Of a stretch of 64,000 nt of DNA, positions 54,486 to 64,000 are shown one piece after another. Source of the stretch: Isoetes taiwanensis. Lineage: Eukaryota > Streptophyta > Lycopodiopsida > Isoetales > Isoetaceae. Positions within the stretch are counted from its first letter, which is position 1. Every line of letters starts with the position of its first letter. The notes below the pieces were generated by a model, which was given only the letters and a program-made list of their open reading frames with translations, was not told the DNA's origin and searched no databases. Both the position numbers and the translations under genes were made by a program. The stretch is from positions 3,781,678-3,845,677 of the forward strand of contig JAJEKV010000096.1 in NCBI GenBank assembly GCA_021234155.1, written 5' to 3'.

Positions 54486-54930
54486 CTAGTAACGGTGCCC
54501 AGCGTTGCTGGGCTCAAACTCCTATAATTAGGCAAATCCATATTGTCTCATACTCTGGTACTCCAAGTTTAAGTAACGCAAAAATTGTTGTTCTAGAAGG
54601 TGGAATTGCTTCTATCTAACTTGCCAAAGCTATATTTCCAAAATTATTACATTGCTTCCATATATTAGAGATTGTCATGCCAATTGAGAAGCATGTCTTT
54701 TGTACTATTAAATTCTTTTATTCTTTATTTTACAACTTGTTTAACTTCTACAACTTTGCGCATGATGCAAGTGAAACATAGTCCTTAACAACAATGTGTA
54801 TATCACAACCCGATAACATTCCACTACATTAATTGTTCTAAAAACAACATTCAAAGATGAGTGCTAGCCAAGTCTACGTGGAAGGAAAACATGAAAGAAT
54901 AATACTTGAATACCACATTATAGGGAGGGA
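54486..54930 (-). mobile_element. Short Helitron H3a (minus strand), 445 bp
   Basis: On the - strand: 5' TCCCTCCCTATAATG after A (54931), 3' hairpin GCCCAGCAACGCTGGGC, then ACCGTTACTAG ending at 54486 and followed by T. Non-coding. Confidence 0.7.
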
Positions 54931-55666
54931 TATATTATTAATATAGTAATAGTGCCCAGCGTTGCTGTGCATAAATAAACAACGAATAACTGTATTTGAT
55001 ACCTTTCCTTGTTCAAGAAGTTCTCATAACTCCGATGCAGATATTTGTAGATTAGAGATTGGATTGAGTCCAAACTTTCTTTGATGGATTTCTCTTTTTT
55101 TCTTCCTAAGAACCCTTTCTCTTCTATTTCCCCCATATCTCTGGCATCAACTCACAGCGTTGGATGGCATTCTCTCGCATCAACTCACGATCGTAAGATG
55201 GTGTTTCAATTTAGAAGGGAAAAGGACATAAATTTGGGTCATTGATGCAGGGAGATGCAGGGCACTATAGTCAACAATATAACCACTACGACATCTACAG
55301 GTACTGTGTTGATCTCGTTTTACGATGCTCAGGAATGTTGACAGGCCAAAACACAACAAAAACAAAAGCTTTAGACACTGCAAACTCACAAAAAATGAAG
55401 ACAGTAGAATTGAGGATGGTATTTATACAACCCCCACAACCACATGGTTGTTATTCTCAAATATGGCTCACATCGTTTTTACATCTCCACAATATAAACT
55501 GTTACCATTAATTTTTTTGGCACATTTGACTTATCCTAAGTTATGATTGCCAATCACCACTACACGACATAATTTTCTATTTCTGAAAAGAATGTTGGGC
55601 AAATATCCATGAGTCTTGATAGATGGGCATGAATGATAGGCAATATTTTTTAGATTCATTAAGGAT

Positions 55667-55820
55667 TCCATGCAATCTTGTGAATATTATTTTGCCTATG
55701 AAACTTGAAAATTTGTCAAAGAAACAAACGTCTCAATCTGACATCCATGCAATCTTGTGAATATTATTTTGCCTATGAAACTTGAAAATTTGTCAAAGAA
55801 ACAAACGTCTCAATCTGACA
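55667..55820. repeat. Perfect 77-bp tandem duplication
   Basis: 55667-55743 and 55744-55820 are identical (TCCATGCAATCTTGTG... to ...CTCAATCTGACA). Confidence 0.95.
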
Positions 55821-56200
55821 ATAAGAAGTAGCATGAGTTCACATTGCCTATGTGGAAGAAGTTTGGAGTTGTAAGAAACTAACTTTTAAATCCAAATTTA
55901 TGGCACATGTAAGCTTTTATGTACAATCATTTTTCTACATTTTATTAATTGACATCATAGGGACGTAGAGGCTCAATATTATGGTACAATTGCATGCCCA
56001 TTGCAATTTCAGTTTAAAAACATAGTTTAGAATCTTCAAATATATTATGATTATGTAGAGATGTGATGACTTTACATTTGTAGTGTTTTTTGTTGTATAG
56101 AACAAATTAGGATAACCTATACAGTTTGATAGTAAAAGCTAATCATATTGTCTTCTTTGCAGACTACACAGATCGAGTAAATTACAAATGATTTCTAAAC

Positions 56201-56770
56201 ATGGATTCTTTTCTCTTCACTTCTAAGTTAGTCAATGAAGGACATCTAGATATGCTACGTAATCAGATTTCTGATGGAATTTTAGATGCTTGTTTAGAGC
56301 AAGATCCAAAAGCAGGGTTGCATGTGAAACTTGTCTAAAATCAAACGTAATAATACTATTTGGTGAGATCACAACCAAGGCTAAGATTGGTGGGAACTTC
56401 ATTAAGTCTGCTTAAGAAATTGGAGCAGGTGATCAGGGCCACATGTTTGGCTATGAAAAAGATGAAACACCAGTGTAAATGCCCTTTGAGTCATGTCGTG
56501 GGTATGAAATTAGGCATGAGGATTTCTCTCAGTGTAGAAAAGATGGACCTTGAAATGGGCGCATCCTGATGGCAAAACTTAAGCAAAAGTTCAATATGAA
56601 AATGAAAGGGCAATGATACAAATCTCATTTCCATACAACATACAACATGATGAGCATGTTACTCAGGACCAAATGGTTGCAGACATAAGAGACCACGTTT
56701 TCTCCATGGTTATACGTGATAAGTACATGGATCTTCTTGAACTTGTCTTTCTGCTATGAGCATCACATTT
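56201..56770 (+). pseudogene. S-adenosylmethionine synthetase fragment, captured
   Basis: ATG at 56201 opens [40 protein letters not shown] frame change gives VACETCLKS and [10 protein letters not shown]; after a deletion of about 50 codons a stop and EIGAGDQGHMFGYEKDETP follow, then (shifted) QHDEHVTQDQMVADIRDH. These match the N-terminal half of plant S-adenosylmethionine synthetase, which makes SAM from methionine and ATP, including the hexapeptide GAGDQG. Text fades at about 56770, so the C-terminal half is missing. No introns; plant SAM synthetase coding regions usually have none, so this does not separate a processed copy from direct capture. Confidence 0.88.
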
Positions 56771-57174
56771 TAGAATAAAAAAAGCACAACTTTAGAGGTG
56801 TAGCTAAGAATTTTACCTTGGAAATTTAGATAGATAGATAGGTAGATATAACACATTTGAGCCCAAAGCTAATTCAAAGCTCAGAATTCCTGTTGATGTT
56901 GTAAGTTCTGGAAAGAGAGCAGTTAAACTAAATTGCTTGCACAGCTAACTATTATTCCAGCTCTTACCGCAAGATAATAGGGCTTTATATGCTCTTTCGG
57001 TTGGCTTCGTAGATATCCGTTTGTTAATTGTTTGAACAAAACCATCGAAGACCTTGCTCCATAAAGATTTACAATACCTACAACATAAGAAAATCGTATC
57101 GGATCAAGTGCGGGACCTCCATTTTTTGCACTTTCTATTCACTTAGGCACCTGTTTGGGTACTAAACCTCTACC

Positions 57175-57372
57175 GAAAGCGGAATAACAAATATCAAGCT
57201 CACCTTTCGAAGCTAATCTCGCAAGAGAATGCCGGATTTGCTAGGGTTCGATGGTCCGCTAGGAGGAACAAAGACATAAATAGTAAACCTCCTGAAAGAG
57301 AATAACAAATATCAAACTCACCTTTTGAAGCTAATGTCCGCAAGAGAATGCGGATTTGCTAGGGTTCGACCG
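57175..57372. repeat. Diverged tandem repeat, about 113-bp spacing
   Basis: AATAACAAATATCAAGCTCACC..GCAAGAGAATGC.GGATTTGCTAGGGTTCGA occurs at about 57175-57255 and again at about 57288-57372. A related GCGCTAGGGTTCCATGGTCTGCTAGGA occurs near 58355. Confidence 0.7.
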
Positions 57373-57477
57373 GATTTCCTCGCAATGTGCACTGTGCTCG
57401 TGCTCGCCTTCGGATGAGCGAGATAATCCCGAGGCTTTTACAGATTATACGGGTTTCCAAAATGGCAATGAGCACAT

Positions 57478-57801
57478 ATGCCGACATTACTTGCTAGAGA
57501 TCTGCGCAAGAACGAAATAATAATGGAAAAGAGGGTCTATAAACCGCATGTGCCCCGGATATACTGGCCACAAATATGTCAAGGGATGTGGGGCATCCCC
57601 GCAGAGATTGGTGCAAAGTGCGACATCGCTGCGGTTTTTATCGGCATTGCAAAGATCCTAGTGAGAATGGAAAATTTTTTGTTCAAGGAAAGACGGGGTT
57701 TTATGCATATTCCGTGTGTTCGCTTTGATAAATGGGCTTGGTTTTTGCGAGAGGACGCCAAAGACATGCTCATGTATCCGCACATGTATCCGCATCGATA
57801 G
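57478..57801 (+). CDS. Hypothetical 107-codon frame in H3b
   Basis: MPTLLARDLRKNEIIMEKRV through IAAVFIGIAKILVRMENFLF to MLMYPHMYPHR. No family recognised, and support is only openness and non-repetitive composition. It may be another captured fragment. Confidence 0.2.
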   Translation: MPTLLARDLRKNEIIMEKRVYKPHVPRIYWPQICQGMWGIPAEIGAKCDIAAVFIGIAKILVRMENFLFKERRGFMHIPCVRFDKWAWFLREDAKDMLMYPHMYPHR

Positions 57802-58601
57802 CTCGTATATCGCATAGACATGCTTTTTTGTATCCGTGACATGTATCGAGAGTTTGAAAACTCGAATGTAATAGCTCCTATTATAAATACTTTGCATAGG
57901 CTTTCATCAAGTTCATATAAAGACCATGAGACAGAGGCTAAGAGTATGATAATCAAGGTCGCTCGAGTAGTGGTGTCAGGTGTACCTGAGACTCGGTTGA
58001 ATCTGTTGCACCTGCTTCATTTGGAAGAAGAGGAATAAGGGCGGTTTCAGATGGGCCTCAAACCTGGAAGTTTGTTTGAGGCCAGCCCCCCCACTATGGG
58101 TGTTCTCGTGAAGACCTCACCTTGAGGAGCTGCGGTTTAGAACCTAGAGAAGATTTAATCCATCAATATTTCTGAGCCCTCAGGTTTTGCTGGTCTGGAA
58201 TTGTCGAAGAGGCTCCTGGGAAAATCAGGTGAGGAGAAAACAGATAGAAGCAGCAATCCGGTGAAAAAAACATATAGAAGAGGCTCCTGGGTCAAAATCC
58301 AATGAAGATCTGGACATAAGCGGGAGAGATCTGGACATAAACGGGATACTGGTGCCGGATGCGCTAGGGTTCCATGGTCTGCTAGGAAGAAAAAACATAT
58401 AAACCCTAAATGATAGAGAAAATATTAGCCTTCAGATGCTATGGAGAAAATATTAGCCGTCCAGATTAGGGTTAGGGTTTGTTTCACGACATACAATAAA
58501 ACTTTATAATATAGGATGTCATAATAAATGTGCCACATTAATACCCCACACATCAGACTTCGAAATCCCCAATAGCTCTAACCAAGACATATATTCTGTT
58601 G

Positions 58602-58696
58602 CATTCAAAAAAAATGTATCAACTAACATCATGCTTTTGTTTTACAAGCATCCAAAATAATGTATCAATTAGCATCATGCTTTTGCTTTACAGGCA
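58602..58696. repeat. Diverged 47-bp tandem repeat with duplicated splice-acceptor-like ends
   Basis: AATGTATCAACTAACATCATGCTTTTGTTTTACAAGCA and AATGTATCAATTAGCATCATGCTTTTGCTTTACAGGCA; the second ends in a good acceptor TTTGCTTTACAG. Confidence 0.75.
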
Positions 58697-58882
58697 CCTA
58701 CAAAAAATGATACAGATGATGTGCTCCGACACATTGCTCAGCACAAGCAATCAATCGATGATTTACATAGTTCAATGACATTATTCGATGTGAACTTGGA
58801 TGAATGCACAGACATCACCCTCCCACAATTGAAGGGATTTCAAGCTATACTTTGCCAACACCTAAATGAACGAATCCAATAG
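58694..58882 (+). pseudogene. Exon-like 62-codon terminal coding piece in H4
   Basis: After the acceptor CAG at 58691-58693 an open frame reads APTKNDTDDVLRHIAQHKQS through LKGFQAILCQHLNERIQ and TAG at 58880-58882. A predicted helical, coiled-coil-like segment. Position just inside the Helitron 3' end fits gene-fragment capture. Parent gene not recognised. Confidence 0.4.
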
Positions 58883-59008
58883 CATATTCTTGGCAGCCGT
58901 TCATTTTTTTTCCTTTGTACAGAAATTACGAGAAAAGAGTAGAAATGTTAAATTAATACTGCACGATTTTCTCATTATGTTTAAAACATTTACAGGCTCC
59001 CAAATTGT

Positions 59009-59036
59009 GCCCAGCAACGCTGGGCACCATTACTAG
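59009..59036 (+). other. Helitron 3' hairpin and CTAG end (H4)
   Basis: Perfect stem GCCCAGC/GCTGGGC followed by ACCATTACTAG at 59036. The next base starts Helitron H2. Confidence 0.85.
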
Positions 59037-60394
59037 TCTTATATTATAATGTTATACCGTAATTCTTCGATCAAGCCCTAATTTGAATGTTTGAGATCAT
59101 CTGAGTGCATCCGAAGGCCGAATGATTGGTCGTACTTTGATCTCTTAAGGGGAAAGGGTAAAGGAAAAAGGGGGGAAAGGAAAAAGGGAAGAGACAAGAG
59201 AGAATGTGAATAAGGGAAAAGGAAAAGGAAAAGGGAGAAAAGAAAAGGGAAAAGGGTGGGGATAAGAGAAGAGAAAAAGGCATGAAAAAATGAAAAGGAA
59301 AGAATAAAGAAAAGGGGAAGGGGGGGAAAAGGAAAAGGAGAAAGGGCATGAGGGAAAAGGGAAGAGATAAAGTGGTAAAGGGAAGAGGAAAGGGCACGGA
59401 AAAAAAGGAAAAGAAGGAAAGATTGAAAGAAAGGGAAAAGGAGGAGAAAAAGCATGGAAAAGGGGAAAAATAAAAATGGAAAAGAAAAGGGCATGGGAAA
59501 AAAGGGAGGGTTGAAGAAAGAGGAAAAAGGAAGGGAAAATGGCATAGGAAAAGGAAAAATGGAAAAGAAAAAGGAAAGGGAAAAGGAAAAGGAAAAGGAA
59601 AAGGAAAAGGGGAAAAGGAAAAGGAAAAGGAAAAGGAGAAGGAAAAGGAAAAAAAAAGGGAAAAGGTTGGAAAATGAGGAAAGGGAAGGAAAAAGGGAGA
59701 ACAAGAAAAGGAGGGAAGAAATAAGGGAAAGTGAGAAGAAAGAAAAAGGAAAGGAAAAGGGGAAAGGGCAAACAGCTAAAAAAAAAAAAGGGCATGAGAA
59801 AAAGAAAAAAATGTAAACAAGAAAAGGGGGGGGAAAATAAAATGAGAAAAGGGAAAGGAAAAATCAAGAAGGAAAAAGAAAAGGAAAAAAAAAAGGGGAA
59901 GAAAGTGGGAAAAGGAGGAAAATAAGAAAAGAAAAGAAAAATGGAAAGGCATGGAAAAGGGAAAAAGGAGGAAAAAGGAAAATGAAAGGAAAAAAAGGAA
60001 AAAAAAAAAGGAAAGGATCGGGAAAAGGAGGAAAAAACAAGAAAAAAAAATCCATTAGGAAAAGGGAAAAAGGGAAGGGTGGGGAAAGAGGGCATGGAAA
60101 AAGGGAAGAAGGAAACATGGGAGAAAAGGAAAAGAGAAAAAATAAAAGGGAAGGGGGAAAAAGGAAGAAAAAGGAAAAAAAAGAGAAGGAAAGGGTGGGG
60201 AAAACAAGGAAAAAATATACGTGAAAAACGGAAAGAAAAAGAAAGGGGTATAAAAAAAAGAAAAAGGGAAAAGAAAGGCGAGAGCAAAACTAAAGGAAAA
60301 AAAGAAAAGGGAAAAGTATAGATTTTTCTTACACCCAAAAACATTTATAGGTTTTTTCTTACGCCAAAGAACATTTATAGGGTACCATTACTAG
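59037..60394 (+). mobile_element. Non-autonomous polypurine Helitron H2, 1.36 kb
   Basis: 5' TCTTATATTATAATGTTATA as in H1, the same leader to about 59160, a GGAAAA polypurine body, and 3' GGGTACCATTACTAG ending at 60394, followed by T. The 3' hairpin is eroded. It abuts H4's CTAG end exactly, a head-to-tail tandem typical of Helitrons. Confidence 0.82.
59155..60318 (+). repeat. 1.15-kb GGAAAA polypurine tract
   Basis: Same type as 14580-17285, with a near-perfect AAAAGG hexamer run at about 59575-59650. Long - strand open frames are compositional artefacts. Confidence 0.9.
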
Positions 60395-60741
60395 TATTAC
60401 TATGAGTAAATATGTGGAAAAATGCTACAAACACAATGGAATGATTTGATGCAATAGTAGTTATGATTGTATATCTTGATATTCCTTGGTTCAAGCTTGT
60501 CATTTCTATTATTAGAGGTTTAAGTTGCTGCACATTATTTGTGTATGGTCCGAATCGTATAATATTATATTGAACTCCAATTGTGGATGTGGGTTTGCAA
60601 AAGGCATTGAAAGTAGACATGTTTTGGTTATGCCATATCTATTCCATATTTTAGGGTCACCCAATATCGATGTATTTATTTATCTATCTCTAATTGCCTG
60701 CCGAGTTGACCCTCCTGGCAACTCGGGAGGCTCGTCACAGT
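60395..60741. other. Unassigned sequence before a primer site
   Basis: No gene recognised. Its end (CTCGTCACA before GTTGGTATCAG) could be the end of an LTR, but no matching second copy is in the window. Confidence 0.35.
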
Positions 60742-60754
60742 TGGTATCAGAGCA
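60742..60754 (+). promoter_or_regulatory. tRNA-iMet primer-site-like motif
   Basis: TTGGTATCAGAGC, as in the gag-only element at 3041-3053. A purine tract (AGAAGGGGAGAC) followed by TGTAATGG lies 285 bp downstream (about 61029-61046). Together they suggest a tiny LTR-retrotransposon interior with almost no coding capacity; the LTRs themselves could not be paired. Confidence 0.45.
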
Positions 60755-61038
60755 ATGTTGGATTCTTGGGTGTTGACATTGTGATCTGTGGATTGCAGAG
60801 AGATCTAGAAATGCGATCCTTAGGAGGAGGAGTAGTATTTAGAGGTTTCGTGGTTAATATAGAAGTATGTCAAGGGAGAAGTCTCCACATAAGCAACGAG
60901 AGCAATTCTTGATGATGTTGAGGTATGAATTTGTGAATAAGTTGGCATTGCATATTAATTCTATAAGTAGTTGGAAAATTGCTTCACCAAATCAATGATC
61001 GACCCATGAGGACATGGGTGAAATTTTAGAAGGGGAGA

Positions 61039-64000
61039 CTGTAATGGTCCCAGCCACCTTATGGGTCAATATACGTATTTATGTACGTATATATATATTC
61101 ATGGCATACATGCAGCATGAGATTAGGGTTTGTCTCTATGGAGAAAGGATTGTTGCAGAGCATGAAGGCAGGGAGCAATTCTGGGCAGTTTTGGAGCCCA
61201 AAATTGGAAGCATCATATCTCGGCGACCCGAGATCCTTTTCAGGTGACTTTTCTTTTGATGGAAATATCTTCAAGTAAGCTTTCGGAATGGGTCTGATCA
61301 GGCCGAAACTCATTCGTATGATAAAGTTATGACAGAAATTGTAATGCCGAGTCAGAATTGACTGCACTATGTATGTTCTTCTGCAATTTAATTCTTGGAG
61401 CTAGACGATCTTTTGAGGCACAAACAATTGCAAGAGGTCCAGAGGTCCATGCATGAAGGAATTCTCTGGAGAAAGCTTTGAGGAGGCAAGAGCTTGGAGA
61501 CATTATGAAGGCCTTGAAGAGACTGCATCAATCTTCTTATCAGGTGGGGTTTCAGTCTATTTGAGATTTCATAGGCTGCGGATTGAGTTTAAACATGATG
61601 TAGATGATGACTTTGGGATTACAAAGTAATCAAAGGTGATTCATGATCTGGATTGAATAAGCTTTCCATAATGTCTGAGTTAATCAATTAGTTAAGCAGT
61701 GCTCCTTGAGATTTTGCGGGGTTTAATGGATTCGAGTCGAATGCTTGTGGTAAATAATGAAATCAAAACTGTAGGATTGAATCAAGAATGTGGCTTTTGT
61801 CTCAGGAAAGAGTACAGGAAATCTAGGGTTAATTCTATAGCATGAGGCAGATTTAATTGTCTGCTGTAAGTGTTAAATAGAAAGGAAAAACTCGAATCGG
61901 AGTCTAAAGACCTTATGGGAAGATTTGAGACAACTAGATCTGGCCAAAATATCATAAAGATGGGTCGAAATTACTTCTGCAAGGCTGATTTGGCTGAATT
62001 AAGCGTTTTTGGGGCATGATCAAGAGTTATATGGGAGAGTCAAAACTGTTAAAGAAGCAAGGAAACAGATCTATCGTAATTGAGTATGTAGGATCATTTT
62101 GGGCTTCGAAATGGCCGATTTGCCATTAGCTTCTTCAGATCAGCCAAATTGGTGCTAGAAAAAGGCTCTTTTCTTGGGTTACAGATTTTGCTTTTTTATC
62201 ATGTTCTATGCTTTTGTGTTCATTTTTTATTAGTATTAACTTAGTTCTTGGTCTTATAACAAAAGAAGAACTTAGAAAGGCTTGGAATAGGTGTCGAGAT
62301 ATATAACCTTGGCTTTGCAGCTTTAATCTGATGTATGAAGACAGATTGTATTTTGTGAGGCTTGGGGTTCAGTGTATCTTAATAGGAAGACGATTATGAT
62401 CAAAGGAGTTGTTTTAACTAATCAAAGGAATTGTTTTAACTAAGGAACATGAACTAATAGAGATAAATAATTATAGCTAGCTAGGATAATGACATGCTTA
62501 CTCTTGGAGATGGGGCTAGCCTAGAGATCAGATGGCAAAGGCTAAATGCAGTTACGGTCGTAAGACCTTAGGAGTTTTTAAGCCATAAGTGTTCGATTTT
62601 GGGATTCTACATAATTAGCTATGGAAAGTGGGGTTTTACTCGGAATATTAAAAACCTTAGCTAACAATGGTTAGAGATAAATAAATGATGAAACCTTGGA
62701 GATCATGAGAAGTTGGGCAGTGAGAGCTATATGAGGTATATGGGCCGTCTAGATGAGGCTATGGCGTAGAGCATTGTTATTCTAGGTGTACACTGTAAGT
62801 TTCTAAGTTGTTGCACTATATTTTATCAAAGGCATCATAGCTAATAGATTATCCTCATGGGAGAATGGTTCTGAGGTAAGGTTTGCATTGTGTGGATTGG
62901 TAGTATCTTTGTCGTAGTTACATCAATGATAGTTAGGCCTATAGCTTCCTCGAAGTGTTTGGATTGCGATCATTATCTTTGTCAATAACCTAGCTACTTC
63001 AACTTGGGAAGGTTGTATGGTCAACATTAGCAGCAGTGTAATCTAGGCACATGTATAGTCAGTTGTATTATAATTCTCTAGTCCAACATAAGAGTAGCTT
63101 TAACCTCAATTTGGAATATCAAACATTACCGTCAATATATCTTTTTGCTTCCATTTCAAGCTTTGAGGATTATATGATGTACAAAGAAGGAAAACATAAG
63201 ATTGAGCTATGACTAAATGCTTCATGCCCAAAATTCTTAACAAAAGGATGGTCTCACCTGCTTGAAAAAGCATCTAGCTGACATCAACATCTGACAATTA
63301 AAGCCTTTGCATCAAAAAGGCTTTGGACAATCGCTCCCATAGGCCTAGTGCTATACTTTATGGTGGTTGAAATCTGTCAAAGAGGATATTTCGATTAAAG
63401 TAGACATGTCAATTTTTACAAATAACAACTTGCTATCCTGAATCTATAAGCAAATCATTACCTCTCAGCCCTTCTGCAAATTGAGAATGTGACAGTTCTG
63501 TTGGATTCGGCAATGCAAGCTTCCTTCTCGTCTGTCTAGCCAGACACCTGGAGCATGCAATTGGCAGTCTGAAGACATAAAAGGCGACAGAACCACTGTA
63601 ACAGGGTTCATCACCTCTATCTTCCCGATGTGGTTGGCAGAGCACCATCATCAAAGTCTAGATTTGCCTGCAAAGCTTTTGCTAGGTCAACATCTTGATC
63701 AACCTATGTAGTGTGACTGTTTTCCTGACAAAAGCAAAATAGATGTAGTTGAAAAACAAAAATTACGTGTAAAATGTAATATATTTCCATACAAACGAAT
63801 TCCTTGGTCTTTTGGCACTAATTAACTTCTTACAACATTTGATAATGATTTATACAACATAAGTCAAGATATCCTTCAACAATTTAGCATTGCCCATGTG
63901 ACTGCTGCAATCCTTAACAAGCAAAGCACTGGTGCATGTATCTAGACTTCAATGATGTCAAAGCTTGGAGACCTAATTTCAAATAGTACCTAATGCCTTC
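61039..64000. other. Window end, no gene recognised
   Basis: Possibly starts with an LTR (TGTAATGGTCCCAGCC). It contains a TATGTACGTATATATATATT stretch at about 61080. Only short frames occur, none with a recognisable domain. No RNA gene or paired repeat seen. Confidence 0.4.

Larger units (their letters stand above)
54943..58516 (-). mobile_element. Helitron H3b (minus strand), 3.6 kb, with captured gene piece
   Basis: On the - strand: 5' TCCTATATTATAAAG after A (58517), then GTTTTATTGTATGTCGTG as in H4. The 3' hairpin GCACAGCAACGCTGGGC is followed by ACTATTACTAT, an eroded CTAG, at 54943. H3a lies 12 bp beyond, head to tail. It contains an S-adenosylmethionine synthetase fragment on the + strand and two tandem duplications. 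No Rep/helicase. Confidence 0.65.
43612..59036 (+). mobile_element. Helitron H4 (+ strand), interrupted by a LINE, a MITE and two Helitrons
   Basis: 5' end TCCTCCTTTATAATAAAG after an A (43611), followed by GTTTTAGTGTATGTCGTG. The - strand Helitron H3b starts with the related TCCTATATTATAAAG then GTTTTATTGTATGTCGTG. The first matching + strand 3' end is at 59009-59036 (GCCCAGCAACGCTGGGC, then ACCATTACTAG). Between them lie the LINE (45789-53618), a small MITE and Helitrons H3a/H3b; own sequence is about 3.5 kb. Pairing of these two ends is inferred from family likeness and order. No Rep/helicase seen. Confidence 0.55.

Noticed and set aside
59145-60344. 399-codon minus-strand open frame
   Set aside because: Same compositional artefact in the second polypurine Helitron.
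63433-63654. 73-codon minus-strand frame near the window end
   Set aside because: Short, no recognisable domain, no splice signals that I could pair.

Overview
This is nuclear DNA of a land plant, and almost all of it is nested transposable elements and broken gene pieces. I see no gene that reads intact from start to stop. Plant signs are a plant-type L1 LINE, Ty3/gypsy chromoviruses with a C-terminal chromodomain, LTR-element primer sites of the initiator tRNA-Met type, CTAG-ending Helitrons, and remnants of a plant-style FCP1/NLI-interacting-factor phosphatase, a histone H3 and S-adenosylmethionine synthetase. Abundant DUF7869-type transposons suggest from memory a seed-free plant such as a fern or moss, but this is weak inference.

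Layout. 1-772 is a histone H3-like remnant. A Ty3/gypsy chromovirus (E1) begins by about 1049 and is split in two places. Its upstream ORF is interrupted at 1978 by an 18.6-kb terminal-inverted-repeat (TIR) transposon (1978-20587; 25-bp TIRs, probable AGAG target duplication). Its reverse transcriptase is interrupted at about 24301 by a 4.1-kb TIR element (24301-28367). The 18.6-kb element carries a decayed DUF7869-family transposase on the + strand (17845-20391), a decayed multi-exon phosphatase gene on the - strand (about 6296-7638 plus upstream coding-like text), and a private population of about 20 short palindromes. It has itself received a 3.0-kb gag-only LTR retrotransposon (2322-5352) and a 2.9-kb polypurine Helitron (14450-17360).

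29793-43592 holds a second, 5'-truncated chromovirus (E2). Its gag-to-LTR part is tandemly duplicated (31697-37498 and 37499-43592). Shared stop codons show it was dead before duplication, and the second copy later received a 236-bp MITE. From 43612 to 60394 lies a nest of Helitrons. A + strand Helitron (43612 to 59036) contains a 7.8-kb L1 LINE (45789-53618, 15-bp target duplication, 38-base poly-A), a small MITE, a perfect 22-bp hairpin and two - strand Helitrons. One of those holds an S-adenosylmethionine synthetase fragment. A second polypurine Helitron sits end-to-end after it (59037-60394). The last 3.6 kb shows only a primer-site/polypurine-tract pair and nothing I can call a gene.

The nesting gives a relative chronology: E1 first, then its two DNA transposons, then the gag-only retroelement and the Helitron inside the larger one. 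Many reading frames break by single-base indels, often in CG-rich motifs, and near-identical repeats differ mainly by such indels. Some frameshifts may therefore be consensus errors rather than real decay.
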